Below, in pieces: positions 17,816-26,922 of a DNA stretch of 64,000 nucleotides. Position numbers and translations under genes: made by a program. This stretch comes from Nitrososphaeria archaeon. GTDB lineage: Archaea > Thermoproteota > Nitrososphaeria > Conexivisphaerales > DTJL01. How positions within the stretch are numbered: position 1 is the first letter of the stretch; the number at the start of each line of letters is the position of its first letter. The notes below the pieces were generated by a model that was not told where the DNA came from, ran no database searches, and saw only the letters and a program-made list of their open reading frames with translations. The stretch covers positions 79,189-143,188 of the forward strand of contig JARVJU010000001.1 of the NCBI GenBank assembly GCA_029775965.1, written 5' to 3'.

Positions 17816-17962
17816 ATGGCAAAGTTTGATGGAGTTATCAACCAGGAGCTGCTAGCAGTGGAAGAGAAACCGGACGAGGTTGTGCTTATCTTTAGAGATA
17901 ACAGGTATCTATTTATAAGGCTGATAGACGGAAAGCTGGTCACAGAGAGTATACCAGAGTAG
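17816..17962 (+). CDS. Small unknown protein, 48 residues
   Basis: ATG 17816 to TAG 17960-17962 encodes 48 residues with an acidic start and alternating strands (DEVVLIFRDNRYLFIRLIDGK). It lies 31 bases after the previous gene and 35 before the TrmB-type regulator, all on the plus strand. Protein-like composition and a fitting position make it likely real. No function can be suggested. Confidence 0.5.
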   Translation: MAKFDGVINQELLAVEEKPDEVVLIFRDNRYLFIRLIDGKLVTESIPE

Positions 17963-17997
17963 ATAAGTTTTTACCTCTGATAGAGGGTACATGTAGT

Positions 17998-18759
17998 GTG
18001 GAACTAGCTCAGAAGACGGTCGAAGCCCTTCAAAAGCTCGGTCTTTCTGATTATGAAATAAAAGCTTACATTTCACTTCTGCAGTACGGTGCTCAGACAG
18101 CTGCAGAAGTTAGTCGTCACTCATCTGTACCATATTCGAAGGTCTACGAGGTTCTTGGAAGACTTGAAACTAAGGGATGGGTGGAAAGCGATGTCAGCAG
18201 GCCGAGCAAGTATTATCCAAAGTCTCCTGATGCTGCGTTGCAATCATTCAGACTGCAGAGAGAGAACGAGTATAAAATGTATGAAGAGATAATAGCCAAA
18301 GAACTCATGCCAATCTATGAAAAGAGGGATATAAAGGAGAGGCCGGAAGTATGGATAGTTAAGGGCGAGTTTAACATATATGGTAAAATCTCCGAGATGC
18401 TGTCTGATACAAAGCAAGAGCTGATGGTTGCACTGCCTGGAGACCCGGGCTCTCTATCGAAAGGGGCCATTGATCAGCTAAAAGAACTGGGAGCAAGAGG
18501 AATTAGTGTCTCGGTACTGCTGTCGGATGTAAGCATGGCCACACTTGTCAAGTCTACAATACCGCAAATTCAGGTGAGAATAAGGGATGGCATGTTCGGC
18601 GGCGGTCTTGTTTGTGACGCAAAACAGGTCATGCTCCTGCTTGGTGAAAGTCGAGAAAGAAATCCGAACCTAGCGATCTGGGCAGATCATCCAGGTCTGG
18701 CTATGATAGCAAAGAGTTATTTCGAATCCTTATGGTCTACATCAAGACCCCTAGCATAG
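17998..18759 (+). CDS. TrmB-family transcriptional regulator
   Basis: A 253-residue regulator. Residues 10-75 are a winged helix (GLSDYEIKAYISLLQYG...VPYSKVYEVLGRLE), the typical TrmB DNA-binding domain. Then come a short coiled-coil dimerisation segment (about 80-105) and a C-terminal alpha/beta domain that in relatives binds sugars or other ligands. Relatives control sugar uptake and central metabolism in archaea. No sugar gene is adjacent, so its regulon is not evident. It starts at GTG 17998. The next gene follows after 9 bases. Confidence 0.85.
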   Translation: MELAQKTVEALQKLGLSDYEIKAYISLLQYGAQTAAEVSRHSSVPYSKVYEVLGRLETKGWVESDVSRPSKYYPKSPDAALQSFRLQRENEYKMYEEIIAKELMPIYEKRDIKERPEVWIVKGEFNIYGKISEMLSDTKQELMVALPGDPGSLSKGAIDQLKELGARGISVSVLLSDVSMATLVKSTIPQIQVRIRDGMFGGGLVCDAKQVMLLLGESRERNPNLAIWADHPGLAMIAKSYFESLWSTSRPLA

Positions 18760-18768
18760 GGTTGTCTT

Positions 18769-19119
18769 TTGACAGAAAAAGAGCTTCAGCAGCTGTCATA
18801 CGAGGTTGCCTCCATCCTAAAGATGGACAAAGAATTATTGTTACTCTATGGAAAGATGGTTGTTGAGGCGAGAGCCTTTACCAGAGAAGAAATTTTAGAA
18901 CTCTCATCAGGCAGAAATAAAAATATAATAGATGAGATGCTTGCATCAGGACTGGTCATCCTGGCTAGAGATAAATATCAGCCTGTTCATCCAAGACTTG
19001 GTTTCAGCAACCTCTACAGGCTTGCTCTGCAAAAAGATATGGCAGTAAAAGCTGACAGGAACAGAATAGACACAATTATAGCCTATTTTGTGAAACGATG
19101 GGAAGAAGCACTTGGTTAG
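18769..19119 (+). CDS. Unknown helical protein, possible winged-helix
   Basis: A 116-residue mostly helical protein starting at TTG 18769. The middle (FTREEILELSSGRNKNIIDEMLASGLVI) reads like a helix-turn-helix with a following strand (DKYQPVHPRLGFSNLY), much like a degenerate TrmB or MarR-type winged helix. It follows the TrmB-family gene after 9 bases, so it could be a small partner of that regulator. I do not recognise the family. Confidence 0.55.
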   Translation: MTEKELQQLSYEVASILKMDKELLLLYGKMVVEARAFTREEILELSSGRNKNIIDEMLASGLVILARDKYQPVHPRLGFSNLYRLALQKDMAVKADRNRIDTIIAYFVKRWEEALG

Positions 19120-19144
19120 ACAGAATCGCTTTAATAGAGGGATT

Positions 19145-19573
19145 ATGGTTGCAAGGGCAATGTCCTCTCAATTGACAGAATGCAGGCATAACGTAGTGTA
19201 TGCTGGAGTAATAAATCTGATACGCGGTTTCGGTGTAATTGGGACGATCGATGCGTGGACCTGTACTCTGTGCAATGAAATATGGTGTGATGAAAGGAGA
19301 CTGGGTGTTCAGGAAATCCCCTCGGAGGTAGGACTTCCTAAAAGGATAGATGGTACAGAATGGGCCGTCATATTTTGTGATGACGGAGTGAAGACTGATT
19401 GGAATCTCGTACAAGTAAAGAAGCGACAGGAACTTGATCATAGTTGCGCAGTATCTTCTGGATGTAATGTCAAAGTTGAAGATGATTGGAGTCTTACCTG
19501 TACAACTGAACAGCACATAACCCACAGGCTTATACTTGTCAGAAACTCACTGAACAAGAATGTATATGTATAA
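19145..19573 (+). CDS. Unknown Cys-containing protein
   Basis: A protein of about 142 residues from ATG 19145 (the frame is open from TTG 19112, which would overlap the previous gene). It has paired Cys in WTCTLCNEIWC, then further single Cys, which could form a metal site or disulfides. No signal peptide is clear. Composition is less convincing than for its neighbours, but the frame fills the gap between two genes of the same strand with only short spacers. Confidence 0.4.
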   Translation: MVARAMSSQLTECRHNVVYAGVINLIRGFGVIGTIDAWTCTLCNEIWCDERRLGVQEIPSEVGLPKRIDGTEWAVIFCDDGVKTDWNLVQVKKRQELDHSCAVSSGCNVKVEDDWSLTCTTEQHITHRLILVRNSLNKNVYV

Positions 19574-19588
19574 GGGTGGCTGGAAGCT

Positions 19589-19945
19589 TTGAAAGCCAAT
19601 AGCTACGCATCTATTACTGGCATTATAGCATCATTATCATACGCATTCCTATTCGCAAATGGCATAGGCTTACCCCTAGCCTTTGTCAGTCTGCTATTCT
19701 TTGTTCTCAGATTGATCACATCTCTCTCTTTATTTATCAACTCAAAAAAGACGATATACCTAGCTATAGTCTCCTCCTTCATCGGTCTGGCGTACCTTTT
19801 TGCAATAGTGCTGGATTCTTTTAATGTCTACCCATACATAACAATTGTGCTGGAGCTAGCATCAATAGTTTTGGCTAGCTATGCATTTACAAAGATGGGA
19901 AGAACCAAGGAACCGAGTCCTCTTGATATGCCAGTGTATGGATAA
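19589..19945 (+). CDS. Small four-helix membrane protein, unknown
   Basis: A 118-residue protein with four hydrophobic segments (about residues 7-25, 30-48, 55-75 and 83-103) separated by short loops and a short polar tail. It starts at TTG 19589 and ends right at the start of the next gene. No family is recognised. It is probably an integral membrane protein of the cell membrane. Confidence 0.6.
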   Translation: MKANSYASITGIIASLSYAFLFANGIGLPLAFVSLLFFVLRLITSLSLFINSKKTIYLAIVSSFIGLAYLFAIVLDSFNVYPYITIVLELASIVLASYAFTKMGRTKEPSPLDMPVYG

Positions 19946-19948
19946 GTG

Positions 19949-20251
19949 ATGAATATGGAGATATATGTCACAGAAGCCCACATGGGTTCGGTTGCAGGTT
20001 TTCTAAAGGGATACATAATGATTGATGGTTCCAAATTCAGGTTTAAGGGTGTTGTATTTGGCAGGGTAGGAGGGCACAACGTAGTAATAAAGTTCATGCC
20101 ATCATCATTGAGAGCTCTAAGGGAGAAGGGCATGGATGCTGAGGATCTGTCTCTTAAAGTTCAGCAGGAGATAGTTCAGGGTAACTTTGAGCCAACACCA
20201 AACGCTAGGCATACTGCAGACCCTACCATAGGGCCTGCCAACAAACAATAG
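19949..20251 (+). CDS. Unknown small protein
   Basis: A protein of about 100 residues (GTG 19946 or ATG 19949). The N-terminal two thirds look like a compact beta fold (GFLKGYIMIDGSKFRFKGVV), followed by a helix and a polar, probably disordered tail. It abuts the preceding membrane-protein gene and is likely co-transcribed with it. It converges with the next gene, 7 bases away. Confidence 0.55.
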   Translation: MNMEIYVTEAHMGSVAGFLKGYIMIDGSKFRFKGVVFGRVGGHNVVIKFMPSSLRALREKGMDAEDLSLKVQQEIVQGNFEPTPNARHTADPTIGPANKQ

Positions 20252-20258
20252 CCATACT

Positions 20259-20621
20259 CTAGATAGAATCTTGGGATGTTTTACTTCTACCCTTTCTTGC
20301 CTGCCTTCCAGCAGTAGCCCTCGTTCTCCTTGTTTTTCGGATCACTTGCCTTTCTTCTACTTTCGAGTCAGACTCTTGCTCATTTAGCTTAACAGATAAT
20401 TCTGATGCATGTGTGATAGGAGTCTGCGCTTCCGGTACCACTTGATTTATCTCACTTATTTTTTGTTCAGCTGAATCTACAGCTATAGCTGTGTTAGTGA
20501 TGGGAGCCTGTGAAATAGAAGCAACCATAGCCTTTGGTCTCACCTTTGTGAACAGTATCAATGCTACAGCTATGACAGATACCCCTAGCCCAAGTACAAC
20601 ATAGCCGATGACATCTACCAT
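20259..20621 (-). CDS. Single-pass membrane protein with a basic tail
   Basis: A 120-residue protein with one N-terminal membrane helix (about residues 5-24: YVVLGLGVSVIAVALILF). A polar acidic linker and a strongly basic C-terminus follow (TRRTRATAGRQARKGRSK). The basic tail could contact nucleic acid or lipid head groups at the inner face of the membrane. No family is recognised. Confidence 0.55.
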   Translation of the reverse strand: MVDVIGYVVLGLGVSVIAVALILFTKVRPKAMVASISQAPITNTAIAVDSAEQKISEINQVVPEAQTPITHASELSVKLNEQESDSKVEERQVIRKTRRTRATAGRQARKGRSKTSQDSI

Positions 20622-20745
20622 ATATCTTCGACCTGTTGATTGTTACTCCAGTTAAAATGCACGGAAGTCAATTCCCAATAACATAATACTCTTGGAACCT
20701 TGACGTGGGAAACTGCCAAAAAGCTTCTTGATTACAAATTCAACT

Positions 20746-22797
20746 CTATCTGATCAGACTTAGCATTACATCTACATCATTTGTAGGCGATTCGCAACTG
20801 TGGTTCTTGCAGACGTAGACGGTAGTTCTGTCATCCTTCTTATCAAGCTTGCTGACAAAGTCTGATGGTAGACCATCCTTTTTCAAGACTATAACAGAAT
20901 TTGGTAAATATAAAGCTCTCAGCGCTTCTACGATCTTTCTTGTGGAATCATCATATATATCCCCAACTATAGCTATCTCGTAAAATTCACTAGCGTAAAG
21001 AATGAGAACATTCATAAAAAAGGTATGGCCAGTAGGTGAAGCTGCAGCGTATGGAAGGAGAAAGGAGAGCAGCTGTTCAAACTGTACACGAAGTTCTTCT
21101 TTAGCTGTTATCTTGTATAACCTCCAGAGATTGAGTGCCATTACAGAATTCCCGGACGGTATTGCCCCATCATGGGTCTCTTTTAGCCTCTTGACACCAC
21201 CTTTAAGCTCATCGCTGCTCTGGAAGTATCCACCCTCCTTTTCATCCCAGAAGTGCTGTGTTGCTAATTTATTCAGCTCTAACGCAGCATGCATGTATGA
21301 CGGGTTAAATGTGGCCTCGTATAGTTCGATGCATGCCCAGATCATGTATGCATAATCATCTAAAAAACCTGGTATTGCTGCCTCATTATCAGCATATCTG
21401 TGAAATAGTTTTCCATCAAATGTCATCCTCTTATTTATAAAGTTGTAGCAATCTATCGCCCGCTTGAGATAAATATCATCGCCCAGCATACTTGATGCTC
21501 TAGCTAGAGCCACTATCATGATAGCATTCCAATCCGCAAGGACCTTTGTATCTTTGGCTGGTCTTACTCTTCTATTTCTTGCCTTCAGCAGCAGTGCTCT
21601 TGCAGATTCTATCATTCGAGCAATATCATCTTCACTAGCACCAAGCTCTTTGGCAAGCTCTTCAGCCTTCATTTTCCTGTGTAATATGTATCTTTCATGA
21701 CTGATCAGAACCTTTTCTGCTGCCATATAGTAGTGTATGGCTACCTTTGCCATGTCATCTCCCAAAATCTCTTTTATTTCAGATTCTGTCCATAGATAGA
21801 ATTTACCCTCTTCACCCTCGCTATCTGCGTCTTCGGAAGAGTAAAAGGCACCCTCCTCATTTCTCATATCTCTGAATACATATTCTGCAATCTCCCTCGC
21901 TACGAGAGCAAATTCTTGGTTGCCAGTTGCCTTATAGGCGTCAGTATAAGCAATTATCATCAGTGCCTGATCATAAAGCATCTTTTCGAAGTGAGGAATC
22001 ATCCACCTCGCATCTGTTGAATACCTATGGAATCCGTAACCAAGCTGGTCAAATATTCCTCCTTCTCGCATCTTCTTTAGTGTTCTTTCAACCATCACCA
22101 GGGCTGCCTTATCCTTCTTTACCTTCCAGTAAGTCAGCAGAAAAAGTATGTACGCAGGCATTGGAAACTTGGGCGAATCCCCAAAGCCTCCATGCTGATC
22201 ATCAAATGTTGCAAGAAGGTCTGCGTAGGCATCCTGAACATATCTATCATATGGACCTTTAACATCAGATTTTAATTGCAGGTTTCTGCTTAGCAACTCG
22301 ACAGTCCTTTCAGCCTGAGATACAACCTGCCTTCTCTTTTCCTTCCACAGCTCCTCTACCTGATTTATCAGCTCGATAATCCCCCTCATCCCCATCGTTG
22401 AAACTTTAGGAATGTATGTGGCAGCAAAGAAAGGCTTTCTGTTCGGTGTCATTATTATGGTAAGTGGCCATCCCCCAGTTCCAGTCATCATCTGGGATAC
22501 ACTCATGTAATAGTTATCGATGTCAGGCCTCTCCTCCCTGTCCACCTTTATATTTACAAAGACCTTATTCATAAGTTCGGCTACTTCGGTGTCTTGAAAA
22601 CATTCTTCCTCCATCCTATGACACCAATGGCAGGCTGAATAACCTATGGAGAGGAAGATGGGCTTATCTTCCTTCATAGCCTTCTCAAATGCTTCGTCAC
22701 ACCAAGGATACCAGTCAACAGGGTTGTAGGCATGCTGCAGGAGATAGGGGCTTTTTTCGTTTATCAATCTGTTTGGCTTCTTCTCCTTGATATCCAT
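20746..22797 (-). CDS. YyaL/DUF255 family protein (thioredoxin-like plus alpha/alpha barrel)
   Basis: About 683 residues from ATG 22797 (the frame is open to 22848). The N-terminal domain is a divergent thioredoxin fold with the family mark [12 protein letters not shown], carrying a CHWC pair, preceded by the [14 protein letters not shown] box. The rest is a six-hairpin-like helical barrel related to N-acylglucosamine epimerases. Family members (YyaL in bacteria, SPATA20 in animals) are widespread and their reaction is unknown. The start at [11 protein letters not shown] is chosen because conservation begins there. It is divergent from the zinc ferredoxin gene, with a shared 141-base promoter region. 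Confidence 0.85.
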   Translation of the reverse strand: MDIKEKKPNRLINEKSPYLLQHAYNPVDWYPWCDEAFEKAMKEDKPIFLSIGYSACHWCHRMEEECFQDTEVAELMNKVFVNIKVDREERPDIDNYYMSVSQMMTGTGGWPLTIIMTPNRKPFFAATYIPKVSTMGMRGIIELINQVEELWKEKRRQVVSQAERTVELLSRNLQLKSDVKGPYDRYVQDAYADLLATFDDQHGGFGDSPKFPMPAYILFLLTYWKVKKDKAALVMVERTLKKMREGGIFDQLGYGFHRYSTDARWMIPHFEKMLYDQALMIIAYTDAYKATGNQEFALVAREIAEYVFRDMRNEEGAFYSSEDADSEGEEGKFYLWTESEIKEILGDDMAKVAIHYYMAAEKVLISHERYILHRKMKAEELAKELGASEDDIARMIESARALLLKARNRRVRPAKDTKVLADWNAIMIVALARASSMLGDDIYLKRAIDCYNFINKRMTFDGKLFHRYADNEAAIPGFLDDYAYMIWACIELYEATFNPSYMHAALELNKLATQHFWDEKEGGYFQSSDELKGGVKRLKETHDGAIPSGNSVMALNLWRLYKITAKEELRVQFEQLLSFLLPYAAASPTGHTFFMNVLILYASEFYEIAIVGDIYDDSTRKIVEALRALYLPNSVIVLKKDGLPSDFVSKLDKKDDRTTVYVCKNHSCESPTNDVDVMLSLIR

Positions 22798-22890
22798 AAC
22801 CTGCAACATGAAGATTCTTCCCATATTAATGTATGATGGAGATATCATGCAGAGTATTCAAAAAAGTTCAACTTTGGTACCTTTTATCAC

Positions 22891-22906
22891 ATAAGATTTT
22901 TATACC
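22891..22906 (+). promoter_or_regulatory. TATA-like box of the zinc ferredoxin gene
   Basis: ATAAGATTTTTATACC lies 33-48 bases upstream of ATG 22939, the right spacing for an archaeal TATA box and a transcript starting about 10 bases before the start codon. Confidence 0.5.
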
Positions 22907-22938
22907 TATGTGTAAGAGCTTTTTTATAGGTCATTAAT

Positions 22939-23367
22939 ATGGTTCGTGAAGTTGGCTATAAGACAAAACCAATTGACCCTGCCTTTCTGCAGAAAGAGGA
23001 TGAATTTCCTGTTACAGGAGAGCATTATGGTCACAAGGTTAGAGCTGAAGGAAAGGTAAGGATGGATGGTGATGGCAAGCCCTATCCTACTGCGCTGGGA
23101 ATTCATGGTACGAGTGTGGCTGTAGACTGGGAGGCGTGTGCTGCTGATGGTGTATGTATGGACGTCTGCCCTGTTAACGTATTCGAATGGTTCCTCAATC
23201 CCGGCCAGGCGGGAACTGGTAAGGACAAAGTACTCCAGCCAGGTACGGATGAATATAACAAGTACAGATGTGATAAATCTGACCCGATTAGAGAACAAGA
23301 TTGCATATTCTGCATGGCCTGTGAGACAAGTTGTCCCACAGGAGCCATAAAGATAACCTCTCCCTAG
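22939..23367 (+). CDS. zfx: Zinc-containing ferredoxin
   Basis: A 142-residue ferredoxin of the archaeal zinc type. The N-terminal extension has His29, His32 and His56, which with an Asp near residue 115 would hold the zinc. The first cluster motif is Cys67-x2-Asp70-x2-Cys73-x3-Cys77-Pro, with Asp in place of the second Cys, as in the [3Fe-4S] site of this family. The second cluster motif is complete (Cys122, 125, 128, 132). It takes electrons from 2-oxoacid ferredoxin oxidoreductases. This type is known from Sulfolobus and Thermoplasma. It is convergent with aconitase, 2 bases between the stops. Confidence 0.92.
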   Translation: MVREVGYKTKPIDPAFLQKEDEFPVTGEHYGHKVRAEGKVRMDGDGKPYPTALGIHGTSVAVDWEACAADGVCMDVCPVNVFEWFLNPGQAGTGKDKVLQPGTDEYNKYRCDKSDPIREQDCIFCMACETSCPTGAIKITSP

Positions 23368-23369
23368 CC

Positions 23370-26093
23370 TTAGCCTTTATTTTCTAATAATTTTCGGAAT
23401 ATATACGGAAGTATGCCTCCATTCTGATAGTAAAGTAGCTCTGTCTGGTTGTCTATTCTTGCAGTAACGTCGAACTCTGTGCTCTTTCCGTTCTTCTTCA
23501 CCCTTACCTTAAGAGTTTCCTGTGGCTTGCTCATCTTTGCAATTCCTTGTATATCATAAATTTCGTCACCACTCAGCCCTAGACTCTTCCAGCTTTGTCC
23601 GTTCTGGAACTCCAATGGTAATATACCCATGGCCACAAGGTTGCTTCTGTGAATCCTCTCAAAGCTCTCTGCTATTACAGCCCTTACTCCCAGAAGTTGA
23701 GGGGCCTTTGCTGCCCAGTCTCTTGAGCTACCTGCGCCGTATTGTTTTCCTGCAAGCACTATCAGAGGAACATTCTCTTGAGCATATTTCATAGCTGCCT
23801 CATAGATGGTCATAAGCTCTCCTGATGGAAAATGAGTAGTCCACCCTCCCTCTTTGCCTTTAGCTATTATATTCCTTAGCCTGATGTTGCTAAAGCCACC
23901 CCTGACCATCACTTCATGATTACCTCTCCTGCTTCCGTAAGTACTGAAATCAACTATATCTATGCCATGCTCTCTCAGATATAACCCGGCAGGGCTTTCA
24001 TAAGGAATGGTACCGGCTGGGGATATGTGGTCTGTGGTCACCTTATCCTCAAATACAGCAAGCACTCTCCCATTCTTTATATCACTTTTATTTTGCTCTG
24101 CAAGATTCTGCTTGAACCATGGAGGCTGTCTTATGTATGTTGAGGTATCATCCCATGCGAAGACATCGCCTTCTACGAACCTGAGAGACTTCCATCTTTC
24201 ATCCCCCTCCAGTGCATCAGAGTAGCGTTTGGTATACAGTTCTGGATTGAGCGAGGTATCAACCTTATCCTTAATCTCCTTTACAGAAGGCCATATATCT
24301 TTAAGATAGATATCTCTACCGTCTCTTCCTCTACCCAGGGGTTGCCTGTAAAAGTCAAATGTGATTTTCCCCGCAAGAGCGTATGCGACAACAAGCATTG
24401 GAGAAGTTAGGAATGATCCTTTTGCCAGCGGATGAATCCTTCCGTCGAAGTTTCTGTTTCCACTGAGCACTGCTACAGCGTATAGATCCCTTTGTTTGAT
24501 CTCAGCCTCTATTTCTGGTGCAAGAGGTCCGCTGTTTCCTATGCATGTGGTGCAGCCATATCCGACAACCGTAAAACCTAGCCGGTCAAGATAGGGAAGA
24601 AGACCAGAGTTTTCTAGATAATCTGTGACAACCCTGGAACCAGGAGCCATGCTTGTTTTAACATATCTCTTGGGTGCAAGCCCTAATTCTGCTGCCTTCC
24701 TAGCCATCAGTGCTGCACCAAGCATAACAGTAGGGTTAGATGTGTTTGTGCAGCTTGTAATTGCAGCTATAACCACAGAACCATCATCAATCCCATCACT
24801 TGACTTTGATACCTGTACCTGATTGCCATAACCAACAAGTTCGAAACCGTTATCCGCTATACTAGATGCTGGGAAATTGTTGTTTCTTTTCTTCTTTCTG
24901 TACTCATTGATTATAGCCTCTACCATAGACGGGGCGTCCTTTAGAGGAATTCTCTCGTCCGGATTTCTTGGTCCTGCGATTGATGGCTCTACCTCCTCCA
25001 ATCTTATTTTGACTACATCGGAATACTTGGGCATATGAGAATCTGGTGAGTAAAAGAATCCGAACTGTTTTGAGTATTTTTCTACAAATAAAACATGCTC
25101 CATGCTTCTTCCTGTGCCCTGAAGGTACCTCAATGTGGCGTCATCAACCGGGGCGAAGCCTACAGTTGCACCATACTCGGGTGACATATTTCCTATTGTA
25201 GCTCTGTCAGCAACAGTAAGGTTGGAGAAGCCGTCACCAAAGTATTCCACGAACTGTCCTACCACGCCTTTCTTTCTTAATCTTTCAGTCACTGTGAGCA
25301 CGAGGTCAGTAGGCGTTGCGCCTTCTTGTAGCTCGCCAGTTATCTCAACACCAACCACTGATGGTATGGGCATATGATATGGCTCTCCAAGCATAACTGC
25401 CTCTGCCTCAATTCCTCCTACACCCCAGCCAAGCACCCCCATTCCGTTCACCATTGTAGTATGCGAATCAGTTCCTACAAGTGTGTCAGGAAAGGCAGAC
25501 AGTATCCCTTCTTCATCACGAAGTGATATAACTGTTGACAGGTATTCAAGGTTGACCTGATGACATATTCCTTTACCGGGTGGGAATATTCTCATGTTTG
25601 TGAATGAGTTCTGCGCCCATCTCAGTAGAGAATACCTTTCAGAATTCCTCTCATATTCTTTTGACAGGTTGATAAAGATAGAGTCATCTCTGGCCCAGCT
25701 ATCAACCTGAACAGAATGGTCTATTATAAGGTCAACTGGTACCTTTGAATTTACTTTTCTAGGATCCAAACCCCTCTCGCTGACAGCATCCCTCAGTGCT
25801 GCCAGATCTACTATTAGAGGTACACCAGTATAATCCTGTAAAAGTACCCTAGAAGGCATAAAGGGTAGCTCTTTCCCTACACTCTTTGGCCAGTGGATCA
25901 GTTCGTCTGCAGCCTCTCCAGCGCCGTGCACCTTACCTGAGAAGCGTAAGGCATTCTCCAGCAGAATCCTGATCGAATAAGGAAGTGAGTCTACATCCAC
26001 CCCTTCTTTTTTTAACTTTGTAATATCATAGACAACAGCCTTACCTTTGTGTGTTTCCATGCTCGACTTCGTAAACTCATACCCGAATGGCAT
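23370..26093 (-). CDS. acnA: Aconitate hydratase, AcnA type
   Basis: A 907-residue aconitase that interconverts citrate and isocitrate in the tricarboxylic acid cycle. The IRP1/AcnA domain order is visible: domains 1-3 with the cluster Cys (ITSCTNTSNP, about residue 445, and the TTCIGNSGPL pair, about 510), then the swivelling domain 4 with the substrate-loop QYGAGSSRDWAAK. The length matches AcnA (about 890-910). No RNA-regulatory role can be inferred. The gene stands alone between convergent zfx and a same-strand small gene 79 bases upstream. Confidence 0.95.
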   Translation of the reverse strand: MPFGYEFTKSSMETHKGKAVVYDITKLKKEGVDVDSLPYSIRILLENALRFSGKVHGAGEAADELIHWPKSVGKELPFMPSRVLLQDYTGVPLIVDLAALRDAVSERGLDPRKVNSKVPVDLIIDHSVQVDSWARDDSIFINLSKEYERNSERYSLLRWAQNSFTNMRIFPPGKGICHQVNLEYLSTVISLRDEEGILSAFPDTLVGTDSHTTMVNGMGVLGWGVGGIEAEAVMLGEPYHMPIPSVVGVEITGELQEGATPTDLVLTVTERLRKKGVVGQFVEYFGDGFSNLTVADRATIGNMSPEYGATVGFAPVDDATLRYLQGTGRSMEHVLFVEKYSKQFGFFYSPDSHMPKYSDVVKIRLEEVEPSIAGPRNPDERIPLKDAPSMVEAIINEYRKKKRNNNFPASSIADNGFELVGYGNQVQVSKSSDGIDDGSVVIAAITSCTNTSNPTVMLGAALMARKAAELGLAPKRYVKTSMAPGSRVVTDYLENSGLLPYLDRLGFTVVGYGCTTCIGNSGPLAPEIEAEIKQRDLYAVAVLSGNRNFDGRIHPLAKGSFLTSPMLVVAYALAGKITFDFYRQPLGRGRDGRDIYLKDIWPSVKEIKDKVDTSLNPELYTKRYSDALEGDERWKSLRFVEGDVFAWDDTSTYIRQPPWFKQNLAEQNKSDIKNGRVLAVFEDKVTTDHISPAGTIPYESPAGLYLREHGIDIVDFSTYGSRRGNHEVMVRGGFSNIRLRNIIAKGKEGGWTTHFPSGELMTIYEAAMKYAQENVPLIVLAGKQYGAGSSRDWAAKAPQLLGVRAVIAESFERIHRSNLVAMGILPLEFQNGQSWKSLGLSGDEIYDIQGIAKMSKPQETLKVRVKKNGKSTEFDVTARIDNQTELLYYQNGGILPYIFRKLLENKG

Positions 26094-26172
26094 GCCATCA
26101 TTTAACCAACACTCAGCATATAAACTTCTTGATAGAATAAGCTAGCCTATCATCAAAAAGGTAAAGCAATGC

Positions 26173-26457
26173 CTAGCTTTTCAGAGATTCCTCAATCGCT
26201 TTTGCCAGTCTTATATCTCTCATCGTTATGCCTCCCTCGTCATGGCTCTGCAAAGCAAGCTTTACTGTGGTGTACCTAACATGGATATCTGGGTGATGTT
26301 CAAGCTTCTCTGCTATCTTCGCCACTTCATTTATAAATTCAATCCCATCCATAAACTCCCTGAATTTGAAGGTTTTAGTTATAAAATCTCCCTCAGTATT
26401 CCACCCCTTAAGTTCTGCAAGGTACTTTTCTAATTTATCCGCCGTCAGCTTTGCCAC
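26173..26457 (-). CDS. Pterin-4a-carbinolamine dehydratase-like protein
   Basis: A 94-residue protein with the family core EKLEHHPDIHVRY (about residues 49-61), including the active-site His pair and Pro-Asp, then VKLALQSHDEGG with the third His. The known reaction dehydrates 4a-hydroxytetrahydrobiopterin after aromatic amino acid hydroxylation. Archaea rarely have such hydroxylases, so here it may act on another pterin, such as one tied to molybdenum cofactor or methanopterin. None of those genes is adjacent. Confidence 0.85.
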   Translation of the reverse strand: MAKLTADKLEKYLAELKGWNTEGDFITKTFKFREFMDGIEFINEVAKIAEKLEHHPDIHVRYTTVKLALQSHDEGGITMRDIRLAKAIEESLKS

Positions 26458-26532
26458 ACAGAAATATCTTTCTGACGTTACTTATAAGAATATCCTCACG
26501 CTTATATACCATCTGTACCGAGATCAAGAGTT

Positions 26533-26922
26533 ATGAAGATAGGCGCAGTTGTTGACGAAGATGGAAATTTAACACCTCTTGATGCTGGTCAGAATATAGC
26601 TATAATCTTTGAAGGTAAAGTAAGAAGCCTATCAAACCCTGGCTATGGGATACCTCATGGAGGAAAGGAGCTGGCCATGGATGTGATACTGAAGAACAAA
26701 GTAGATGCTGTCGTAGTAAGACAGGGGTTTCTTTGTCCATGTTCATATAAGATGTCTTTTGGAAAGTTGAAGTATCTCTATACTAAGCATGATAACATCA
26801 ATGAACTTCTGTCTGATGAATCAAGCATACCTAAAAGCCTACTCGATGAATTAGAACCCAATACCTATGCAGAAGAGCATCATCATTCGTCTAACGTGCA
26901 CCTGAACCTTCCAAAAGTTTAG
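26533..26922 (+). CDS. Unknown protein, NifX/NifB-like fold possible, His/Cys-rich
   Basis: A 129-residue protein. The start (MKIGAVVDEDGNL...) and the following strands, with VDAVVVRQGFLCPCSY in the middle, resemble the RNase H-like dinitrogenase cofactor-binding fold (NifX/NifB C-terminal), a metal-cluster carrier in nitrogenase and related systems. The tail is acidic and ends with a His cluster (EEHHHSS). The CPC pair and His cluster suggest metal binding. The similarity is weak and no nitrogenase gene is near. Its last 32 bases overlap the 3' end of the convergent acetoacetyl-CoA synthetase gene. Confidence 0.5.
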   Translation: MKIGAVVDEDGNLTPLDAGQNIAIIFEGKVRSLSNPGYGIPHGGKELAMDVILKNKVDAVVVRQGFLCPCSYKMSFGKLKYLYTKHDNINELLSDESSIPKSLLDELEPNTYAEEHHHSSNVHLNLPKV

